The notes under the pieces: model-generated
Database searches by the model: none
Told to the model about the DNA's origin: nothing
What the model saw: the letters and a program-made list of their open reading frames with translations, nothing else
NCBI RefSeq assembly: GCF_964204645.1
Contig: NC_134033.1
Span: 9,706,231 to 9,770,230, forward strand
Length of the DNA: 64,000 bases
Direction: 5' to 3'
Source of the DNA: Tubulanus polymorphus
Lineage: Eukaryota > Nemertea > Palaeonemertea > Tubulaniformes > Tubulanidae
Shown here: positions 55,815 through 64,000 of the stretch, one piece after another
Numbering within the stretch: position 1 is the stretch's first letter
How the letters are laid out: every line of letters begins with the position of its first letter
Program-made: the position numbers and the translations under genes

Positions 55815-57990
55815 TCTAAAGAACGGACACGGAAATGGCGGGATAATTTGAAATCAGATGCAATTCGTTATGCAGAGTATCTGGCAAAAGACAGAGCCCA
55901 AAAAAAGTTGATAAAGAAAAAGGGAAAATTAAACCAATTATACAGCTATATGAACGAGGAAAAAGAAAACAACTAAGCTAATGAAGCACTGAAATTTGCT
56001 GAGGCGCAATAGCCTCCAAATACCCCACCATATTTGCCTGCGGAACTGGGTGGTGTAGACGGTAGACAACGAGCTGCCCCCAAAAAAGAAAAATGCAAAT
56101 TTCCAGACTAAATAGAGAGAATGTTCGGTTGGAAAAAGAGTCAGAAAACAAAGACAGATTTAACAAAGACAGAAAAGTACAGAAAGAGGGGATATTGAGG
56201 CCAGAAAAAGACTGAAATAAGCAAGCATACAACTCCAAGAACTAAGACGAAAGAACTATCAAAGAAAGCATTATGTTCACAGAAGGTGAGAAAAGCATAA
56301 CGTATTGTTAGAAAGTCTGCGTCGGGAATACAAGAAAAATAAAAGTAACAGGAACAAGCAGAACTATAGACGGATTTGTGCTAACAAAATCATCAAGCAT
56401 TATAAACTTTCGGTACGTCATGAATTAGGGGTACACAAAAGACATACAAGAAACCCGGGAAGTCACCCTTAAACACTGAAGTTAAAGATGATGTTTCAAA
56501 CTTTTCCTCAGAGAAGATAACAGCCATGCTACTGCTGGAAAAAAAGCAATCAGTTAAATTCGAGAAAGAAAAGAAACAGAAATATTTTCTGAAAGACACA
56601 GTACAAAATATTCATGCGAAATACATATCAGAAAACCCCCGCTGTGTCAATTTCCTATGAATCTTTCTGCCGGCTTCGACCATTTTATATGAAATATCCA
56701 ACACTCAAGGATCGCGACGTATGCCTCTGCAAGATTCATGATAATATGGAGTTCATGTATGAAAAGCTACGAAAGCTACTCTGGTGCAGTAGAATATCAT
56801 ACGAATGTCGAGTATCTGATTGACTCCCTCGTATGTGATACAGGAAATTTCGATTGTGCATACGGATAATGCAAACAATGTATAGATAAAGTAGTAAGAA
56901 TTAACAAGGAGAAAATTGATAGATCTACACAAGTCCAATGGTTTGTTTGGAAAAACCAGGTAGAGGAAAGATTTTTAAAAAAGACTCATGAACAAGTTGA
57001 ATATAGCACAGTTGTGAAATCGCATGAAGAAACAAGTCTTGATGTTTTGATAAACAAATTTGAGATTTCCATTAGGAAATCGGTAAAACAGGTATTCAAC
57101 GTAAGAACACAGTATTCAGAGGAATACGCAAGCGGCGTCAGAACCTGAGTAACGAATAGGCTTGGTGCATATGGATTTTTCGGAAAATAGGAATTGCAGA
57201 TACAGTCGAGAAATAACCAGCGTCCACTTAGGAGCTTCTAGTAAATTTGCCAGTCTTCACGATCGAATCGTATATTTCAATGGCAGTTCGGAGTCATTTT
57301 GCTCTATTTTAGACTCAGACATGATGCTGTCGGAATTTCTGGGCTCATTTGATACCCTAACTGAATGAAATTCGAGAAAATCATGAGACATCCGTCCTGC
57401 ATTGTATATCCGGTTCTCCATCGTCGCAGTATCGTGGATGCAAGAATTTGTTTCTGATGAGCTATACCATTCAAACTGGGATTCAAGAAGGTCAGTGTTA
57501 CTTAATGTAAAGTGATCAAATCATTTCTATTCTTCCGTATTTTTGTAACAACAACAATAACGAACAAATTCTAGTGTAAACAGAATAGTGTATATTTCAG
57601 GCCTTATGGCACTTCTTGGAAGCAGGTCATGGAAAAGGTCCGGCTGATGGGGTAGGCGCTGCAATCAAAAGAAATTGAGATCGGCTTGTTTCGAATGGTA
57701 CATACATACCGGATGCACAAACTCTTTACAAATGTCTTCAAGAGAACACAAGCGTCAAATTATTCTACGTTCCGGAATCAATTGTGGAGGACATTGACAA
57801 ATACCTGCAACTAGAACTCCCTACATACAAAGGGACAATGAATGTTCATCAGGTATATACATGTATTGTATTTTCACAATTCTAAGGGATCTCCAAGATG
57901 AATCGACCAGAACTTTGAACCTAAAAATTGTGGATGGATTTTCCTTTCAGGCATTCTCAAGATACCTGTTCAATCTAAGCTGCAAAGAGG
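55815..57990 (+). pseudogene. Relic of a widespread transposon-like family (DFSEN / HGKGPADG motifs)
   Basis: Pieces appear in family order but in changing frames: RTRKWRDNLKSDAIRYAEYL (near 55825), KKQKYFLKDTVQNIHAKYIS (near 56575), SISYESFCRLRPFYMKYP and DRDVCLCKIHDNMEF (56646-56755), VHMDFSENRNCRYSREI (57165), HLGASSKFASLHDRIVYF, SSQYRGCKNLFLMS (57427), WHFLEAGHGKGPADGVGAAI (57607) and NVHQ (57841), then AFSRYLFNLSCKE (57949-57989). I know this combination from unannotated proteins of many invertebrates; a DDE-like nuclease is plausible. Several stops and shifts, plus GT-AG-like introns near 57491-57600 and 57853-57948. Not functional here. Confidence 0.75.
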
Positions 57991-59520
57991 TATGTGTATG
58001 TGTACGTGTATGTGTAAAGGAAGTACTGAATTCTGTAACTGTTTATCCCCTGGGGATATCCCCCAAAACTGAAAGATGAAAATGGAAATATTCATATTGA
58101 AGTAAACTTTATTATTTAAAATCAGTGCAGATTATATACAGTAAACTCCGCGTAAGTCGGATCAATTAATACCCAATAATTTCGTCCGACATAGCCGGAA
58201 TCCGACTTGGAAGACCAATTCTTTTTGATGGGTTTCGTCGTCATGTCTGTCTGTCTGTCTCTGTCCGTCTGTGGATGTTTCTTTATGACACGATTTAAGC
58301 TGTTTGTGTGGACCGACAATTCTGTAATTTCACACAGGTATTCTCTACTTGATGTAGATGGTGCAGCTTGGTTTATATTTGATTCCGATGGTTATAAGTG
58401 CTCTAATTTGGTTAAAAGATAATTAACGTTACTCGCTAGTTCAAGCCGCTGTATAGCGCGTTGCTACGACGACGCTCGATCAACATACTGGTACTCGCTG
58501 TGTAATACTGAACACGTATATACCTGTAGATATTGATCGTACTAGCACCGGTTTTAGATAGCGCGCGCGCTGATCGGTCTTAACACTTCTCGGAACTGCT
58601 GTGCTAAATGCTGAGAGGCCGAATCTATGCGCAATCATTTATTGGGCTCGTCACATTTGATAGTGAATGGATAAATAACCGGTGTCGCCGTTTTATAAGC
58701 TTACCGATGATTCTTCTAGTATTTTCAGGGTCACAAGACATGACGAAGTCGCAAAGTTTTGTACAAATTTCACGAAACAAACAATTATTTAGGCGGCACC
58801 TGATCTATTGATTAATTATGATAAATAATGTTTATTTCATTAAAAATTTGTTTTATTCAAACACTACTTTCATCGCACATAGCGTGATCGGTAGGCCCTA
58901 CTATTCTACGGTAGGCCATGGACTCTTTCATGTGGTAGGCCTATTACAAATGATACAATCCGCGTGTCCGTGAATAAGTGACACGTGGTGGGGCGGGTTG
59001 TGAGGAGCATCGAAACTAATCCGTCACAAATAATAGATAGAAAACAATACCTTAAGAGGTTAACTTTTATTAACATCATTACCAAATCAAAACCTGCACA
59101 TCCTATCATAAATAGAAATTCTAAGAATTTATTTCAAAGAATAATAAATTACGTCTTAATATTGGGATTCGAACTCGTAGCATCGATTCAGGTGCCTTTC
59201 CCAAAGCGGGTATCCCGCGGGGAAAACCCATTACTATTTATATCGAGAATCGCCTTTTTGACAGCGAGTTCGGTGAATGAAACAGAAACAATTACACAGA
59301 AACCCATCATGGAAAGTTTCTTTCTGGTTGATATTTTGGAACCATGGACTATGGTTGCTGATATAAGGTTTATTCACTGTAAAAACTGTTATATGCAGAA
59401 AACAAAACGTAACCAATAATCAAATGTTTACTATTTGAATAAGTAACCTCAGTTTTTGTTTGTTTGCGGCTTGTATCATCTGTCTGTGCAGTCGGATACT
59501 GGACTTTACCGGTCCATCAC
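57991..59520. other. Non-coding; possible pogo-like end and microsatellite
   Basis: At 58138-58215 ACAGTAAACTCCGCGTAAGT then CGGATCAATT and CCGGAATCCGACTTGG resemble a pogo/Tigger terminus. A TGTC microsatellite lies at 58244-58270. At about 59160-59215 the minus strand shows GAGTTCGAATCCC, a B-box-like word. Gypsy-2 LTR sequence probably occupies part of the right side. Confidence 0.4.
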
Positions 59521-59521
59521 A
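59300..59521 (-). repeat. Gypsy-2 3' LTR (start seen, end not defined)
   Basis: On the minus strand the LTR begins TGTGATGGACCGG at 59521, directly after the polypurine tract. AATAAA occurs near 59375. The other LTR lies outside the window, so the end at lower coordinates cannot be fixed; it may extend below 59300. Confidence 0.55.
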
Positions 59522-59533
59522 CCACCCCCCACT
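59522..59533 (-). promoter_or_regulatory. Gypsy-2 polypurine tract
   Basis: AGTGGGGGGTGG on the minus strand, immediately before TGTGATGG. It closely parallels the gypsy-1 tract AGGGGGGAGTGG. Confidence 0.75.
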
Positions 59534-60006
59534 AATTTTTGTATCCGACAACAAACAATAATAGTCTATTCACATGAATACATAGTCCATTGAGATAAAA
59601 TGAGAATGGAACGCTACAGACAAGAACAACCATTTGTAGGTTTCCTGTCTCGTAACGCCTAAGGAACATCAGGCCACCATATCGACGAATCACAGTTGTT
59701 GAACCGTGATTGTATCAGCAAAAATATCTGCACCAGTAGGATGGACCGCAAAACCATTCACACGCGAGTTTGACAGCCAGTGGGACGTCTAGGTGGTAGT
59801 CGACAGCCAGTGTGGTATCCAGGTCAAGTCCGGTTGCTAGTGTGGCATCTAGGTTGCATACATATGACCTGAAAAACAAGAAAAGACAGAAACGGAGAGT
59901 ACTCTGTTGATTTGAGTAAACAACAACTTTTAGTTGTTATGACATTTGCAGTGGGTGGGGGGTAGTGAACCATTGATAGGTACTACTCCCGAACCATGAT
60001 TCAGGA
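59534..60006 (-). other. Gypsy-2 3' untranslated region
   Basis: About 470 bp between ORF3 and the polypurine tract, without conserved frame; similar in length to the gypsy-1 equivalent. GTGTGGCATC/TCCAGGT phrases recur near 59790-59850. Confidence 0.6.
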
Positions 60007-60836
60007 TTAACCGCGGGTTATATAGCACAGGATGTGCCTCATGATCCACTTCGGAACCTGACCCTTATAATGGATACCATTAAAATTGGTAGGTTTCAGC
60101 TCCGGGTGTGGTATCTCAATGAAGCCAACCTCTTCGCTTTGCGGTTAATTCAGTTGATGCGCCGCACAGCACCTGCGTTCCCTTCGAGACAGGGAGGGAC
60201 AGGGCCTTCCAGGTGATACAGCGGAGTTTTTGGGTACCTCTTCCGCAACAAACTACGAAGCTCCTGGAGACCCATAGTGGTGTGTCTCTCAAACTCACGC
60301 GTGTGGTTCATACCGTGGTTGAATACGACGGCTGAACAGTTCACCTGGACTCCCTTGAGATAGTCCAGTAGACCGCTGACTCGCTCCCCTGGATGGCTGA
60401 TCGGAGTCACCAGGGAGTCGGCTCTCAGATTCTTAAACATGGAGTCCGACAACAGTAGCACGGGCGGGCGTGTTCGGATTGCTCGAGACTCAATCTTTTG
60501 TAGTTTGCCGTCTAAGTCCTCCAGATCACCACCGACTTAGTGTACCAAGGACTTCAACATTGTGGCCACCATGTCGAATCTGGGCCGCGTATTATTTGCT
60601 TAAAGCCTTGGCAAGGACCTCGATAGGGCAGTCTTAATGCCCATCACCACGGCTCCTGTTACCAATGAAGCAGGATTCAAAAGTTCATCTTCTGCGGCTT
60701 CCACTAACTCATGACTGTCTGGTGGTGATGCGGTGTCAGGGCGTAGCAGAAAATCACATACGGCTCGACTGAATGCTCGATTCTTCCCGATTACAGCAGA
60801 ACCACATTTTACTCGGTCTAATTCGACAGCTTCCAT
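60007..60836 (-). pseudogene. Gypsy-2 ORF3, SGNH/GDSL-hydrolase-like
   Basis: Homologue of the gypsy-1 ORF3 and nearly the same length (830 against 821 nt). ATG at 60836. The N-terminal part has SLVTGAVVMGIKTAL, matching MVAGSVVAGVKAFL in gypsy-1. The domain blocks are VLLLSDSMFKN (GDS-like, near 60463), VVFNHGMNHTREF (near 60335) and FNGIHYKGQ (near 60055). Again the final His is kept while the Asp before it is not (NGIH; RGIH in gypsy-1). A stop near 60600 and a frame change near 60150 break it. Conservation in spite of divergence argues that the protein mattered to the elements. Confidence 0.7.
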
Positions 60837-60856
60837 TTTGCTTTCTCAAGGGTTCA

Positions 60857-60882
60857 CTATAATGAAGAAACAACAAATAATT
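60857..60882 (-). promoter_or_regulatory. Candidate splice acceptor before gypsy-2 ORF3
   Basis: Minus strand TTTGTTGTTTCTTCATTATAG, with AG at 60858-60857, 20 nt before the ATG. It matches the placement in gypsy-1. Confidence 0.55.
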
Positions 60883-61140
60883 CGTTTAATAAAATGTGTG
60901 GGTTATCGACTAAAAACGTCTTGAGTGTATACATATGGCTATACACAGATTTGATCCACCAGTCATCAAGTATGTGATCAGTTTCCCTTGTGGGCAAGTG
61001 CCAACTATCACAGTTGAACTATGCGGCACCTCGACAACCATTTGAGGGTACTCGAGAAACCAGTTGAGCTACTTTCTGCACAGGGGAAATCCCAAACCCA
61101 AGCCAACATTACTAAACCACTTAGGGTGAGCATTGTTTGC

Positions 61141-61570
61141 CTACTTGACTGGCGACCGATTCATTTTCAGGGCCCTCGAGATCTCTCTACCCTTTTTCAG
61201 CCAGAATGGATTTTGTTTCCGGATCCGGTCCCAAGTTTCCATCCAGACATCATGGTTACTGGGAGCCACTGAGCACACAAAGTCCCTCTGCCATGTAGGA
61301 GCCTTTAGTGCAGCTCGCGGTCGGATTCGTCCCCTGGCCGGTTGTCCCTCATCTACCGATTCTCCGTTCTGAGCTGGTTTCCTCAGCGAGAGTCGGTGGG
61401 TCAGCTCGAGCAGGTGTTTCGGCTCGAATCCTTACATTCTGAGGGTGCGGTTCCACCGGAATCAGCTGATCCTCTTCCTCCGCCTCCTCCGAGCTGGAAG
61501 GACTATGTCCTTGTGCGACCGGGTCGTGCTTCATGGTGCCGTGCCTAGTGGAGGGAGGTTTGTTCTGGGG
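61141..61570 (-). pseudogene. Gypsy-2 Pol C-terminal tail
   Basis: Acidic stretch (SSSEEAEEEDQL) then RIRPRAALKAP and, to the stop at 61143-61141, WDRIRKQNPFWLKKGR. It parallels the gypsy-1 tail. Frame changes occur near 61370. Confidence 0.6.
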
Positions 61571-61714
61571 AACCTGGGGCCGGTTGCATAGTCATGGCTT
61601 AGACTTAAGACAAGTCTAAGACCAACTGAGTTCTATAGCCAATCTAACAACTTAAGACTGGTCTTAAGATTTAAGACCACTTTTTGACTTAAGTCACGAC
61701 TGTGCAACTGGCCC
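61571..61714. mobile_element. Small MITE in gypsy-2
   Basis: About 144 bp with TIRs GGGGCCGGTTGCATAGTCAT and, as reverse complement, GGGGCCAGTTGCACAGTCGT, and internal ACTTAAG palindromes. It lies between integrase and the Pol tail. Confidence 0.8.
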
Positions 61715-62458
61715 CTGGAGGTTTTCACCACCATCAAACCTAACTATGGCCAGTTTCATGTCGTTGAAGTGGACAACTTTTGTCTTGGTCTTTCCTGACA
61801 GAGTCTCCACCCGATAATTTACCTCAGTCAGGCGCTGTGTGGCCACAAACGGGCCATACCACTTCTTATGGAATTTCGGGGCCTCCCCAGGCTTGACATA
61901 GTGACTGTATAGCCAGACTCTGTCACCCACTTGATAGCCACCACGTGATGTGAATCTGTCATAATACTGTCGCTGGCGCCGTTGGGCAACAGTCAATTTC
62001 TCCCTGACTGCATCATAGGCAGATTCAAGTCGGCCCCCGACACACCGGGCGTATTCTGTTGTGGACTGATCCGGCTCCGGGCTACCCACCAGATCAATCG
62101 GGTCATTTCACGTCCAAGTGTCAAAAAGGATGGAGTCTCCTGTGTTGATGACTGAACACTCGATCGGAATGACATTAAGCATCCCGGAAGGTGGTCATCC
62201 CAGGCTTTCTCATTCTCGTCAACCGTCACCGTCAGCATCGATTTGATCGATTTGTTGAAATTTGTCCGTTCCCTTGAGGGTGGAAAGCAGTGGTTAAAGT
62301 TCGATGGATGCCGAATAGCTGATTCATATCCTTGAATACCCTCAACGTGAAATTGGAGCCCTTATCTGAATGGAAGCTCTCTGGGCAACCATATCTGCAG
62401 ATCCACTCATTGATGAGTAACCGTGCCACTGTTTTCACGTTCTGGTTCCGCATCGGCC
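61694..62458 (-). pseudogene. Gypsy-2 integrase, C-terminal part
   Basis: Resumes after T2 copy 2: NVKTVARLLINEW, then CRYGCPESFHSDKGSNF with the second catalytic Asp and HPQGNGQ, after which a frameshift follows. Later segments in other frames include KAWDDHLPGCLMSFRSSVQ and the GPY/F module KKWYGPFVATQRLTEVNYRV, here intact, unlike in gypsy-1. At least two frameshifts. Confidence 0.9.
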
Positions 62459-62793
62459 CATTTTCACCCGTCAAGGGATTCGAACCCATTACGCTAAAGC
62501 TGTTCCCCGAACCCCTTGACCTCACGAGTCGTTGGAGTCGTTACTAGCCGACCAGAATCCGGTCGTACCAATCACAGCGCTTGTAACAAACCGTCAGTAG
62601 ACTTCTGTTGGTTTTCCCGTTAAATTGACCAATCAGCGAACGTTTTATCGAACAAGGAAGTATTTCGCAAATCGATATATGACGTCACACGCAACAGCGC
62701 CAGTAATGAAATCACGCTTTGCGAGGCCAAGGGGCTGGTGGAAGCGAGTTCGGGAGTGATACCGGACCCCTGGCAAGCGAGGATGCATCGACC
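62450..62793 (-). mobile_element. T2 element copy 2, inserted in gypsy-2 integrase
   Basis: Body 62459-62784, with the 9-bp repeat GCATCGGCC / GCATCGACC (8 of 9) at 62450-62458 and 62785-62793. It carries the same termini and the B-box region (GGTTCGAATCCC on the minus strand, near 62475) as copy 1. The integrase reading stops at PEARSM and resumes after it, so T2 is younger than this gypsy insertion. Confidence 0.83.
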
Positions 62794-64000
62794 GGGCTTC
62801 CGGCCACTTGGTGAAAGCGTCCTGCACAACTAGTATATACTGGTTGCCTCTTCGTGTCCTAGGGTTTATCGGCCCTATCACGTCGATAAGCAGACGCTGG
62901 TTTGCACGGCCAATAGGTGTCGAGATGAGTGGGGCCCTGGCCTTTCTAGGAGGGTTTTGCTGGTTTGGCAGGCCTTACAGCTCTGGACATATCTCCGCAC
63001 CATACCTTTCAGGCCGGGGCACCAAAAACGTTCTTTGACTTTCTGGTCAGTTTTCTTTTCACCTAGGTGTTTCCCTGCAAAACCATCGTGTAACTCCCTC
63101 AGGGCGGTCTCATTAAACTTACTCGGAAGTACAATCCGGTTCCTGGTGTACCGAGTCCCTGTTATGGGTGTTACACACAGCACATTGTCCACAACTAACA
63201 ACCGCTCATAAATAGCTAACAGACTCCTACTTATACGACCGAACTGTCGCATCTCATTTGTGTTAGGTTTTGGCTGATTACCCAGCACCATTATACGGAC
63301 GAGGTCTGTTTGTGGGTCTGCTGTCTGTGCACTCTCAATTTCTCGCATGTTCAAAACAGGCTTAACAGTTCCAGTCAGTTCCTGTATTCGTCGTATCGGT
63401 TTCGGTTCACAACTGGGGCAATCGCCATGACGTCTGACCTTTTTTGGGAAACGAGACATGGCATCTGCATTCCCATGCCTTCCGGGCCGATGCTGAATAT
63501 CGAACTGGTACTCTTCAAGGCGCTCGTTCCAGCGCGCAATCTGACCCTCCTGCTCCTTAAAATTTCTTAACCACTTGAGGGCCGCGTGGTCAGTCCTTAC
63601 CAGGAATCTTTGGCCGAGCAGATAATGTCTGAAATGATGGATCATGTCTAATAAAGCAAGCATCTCTCGACGTGTCGTACAGTAATTTTCTTCACCTCCT
63701 TTCAGTGTACGTCCACTATAGGCAATAACTCTCTCAACCCCCTGGTTATCTTCTTGTGAAAGGACACCGCTGATAGCCCAGTTGCTGGCATCAGTGTCGA
63801 GAATGAAGGTGTTTGCCGACGTAGTGAAATCAGGGAATCCGAGAATTGGTGGTTTAGCAAGGGCCATTTTCAATCGCTGAAATGCAGACTCCTGTGCCTC
63901 TCCCCAATGAAACGGTGTTCCTTTCTTGGTAAGAATGTAGAGCGGGTGAGCAATCGATGCAAAACCTTCAATGAAGCGAGAGTAATATGCAACGAGGCCA
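62785..64000 (-). pseudogene. pol: Gypsy-2 RT end, RNase H and integrase N-terminus, partial at window edge
   Basis: Open from the edge (VAYYSRFIEGF, end of RT) through RNase H (LDTDASNWAISGVLSQ, YCTTRREMLALLDMI, TDHAALKWL, HGNADAMSRFP), the linker RRHGDCPSC and the integrase HHCC (KHLGEKKTD, CKACQ). A frameshift near 62900-62930 leads into IGPINPRTRRGNQYILVVQD, where the core domain and its first Asp begin, then T2 copy 2 interrupts. The start lies beyond the window. Confidence 0.94.

Larger units (their letters stand above)
59521..64000 (-). mobile_element. Gypsy-2: second Ty3/gypsy element, partial
   Basis: Minus strand, running off the right edge. From the edge: end of RT, RNase H, integrase, Pol tail, ORF3, polypurine tract, LTR. 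Proteins are clearly related to gypsy-1 but diverged, so the two belong to one lineage and not one family. T2 copy 2 splits the integrase and a small MITE sits near its end. Several frameshifts. Confidence 0.92.

Overview
The window is nuclear DNA of an animal, most likely a marine invertebrate. It is AT-rich, host-type exons have GT-AG introns, and it is packed with transposable elements of many classes: Ty3/gypsy, Penelope-like, non-LTR, piggyBac, hAT-like, Mutator-like, satellite-bearing TIR elements and tRNA-promoter elements. I cannot name the phylum from the sequence. No bacterial operon, rRNA or CRISPR array is present.

The one clearly intact host gene is a minus-strand homocysteine S-methyltransferase of 8 exons between 38788 and 19924. 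All splice phases join to 336 residues with the three zinc-binding cysteines. Its introns hold a Penelope-like element, a TIR element, a deleted piggyBac, hAT-like MITEs, a Mutator transposase/RING relic, a minisatellite, the last exons of a BEN-domain gene split by a 516-bp transposon, and a three-level nest of elements.

Left part: two TIR elements that carry a tRNA-like promoter or B box (377-711, 1581-1977), then gypsy-1 (2010-15409), whose 5' LTR is split by a 6-kb insertion. Gypsy-1 has gag, protease, RT/RNase H, integrase and a third ORF that looks like an SGNH/GDSL hydrolase and lies just behind a splice acceptor. A second, diverged gypsy (gypsy-2, minus strand, about 59.5 kb to the right edge) has the same third ORF and the same kind of acceptor.

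Centre right: 39266-47553 looks like an 8.3-kb DNA transposon bounded by inverted arrays of a 206-bp repeat. It encodes, in order, a PHD finger, a ubiquitin-specific protease, a zinc-binding module, a DDE-type transposase and a Ulp1/SUMO protease, with several disabling mutations. Next comes a satellite-bearing TIR element (47994-52656) holding a second transposon with perfect 33-bp TIRs and a 7-bp target duplication (48537-50757), and then a relic of a widespread uncharacterised transposon-like family (about 55.8-58.0 kb).

Most mobile ORFs here are decayed by stops and frameshifts. The main novelty candidates are the ubiquitin/SUMO-protease transposon and the gypsy SGNH ORF.
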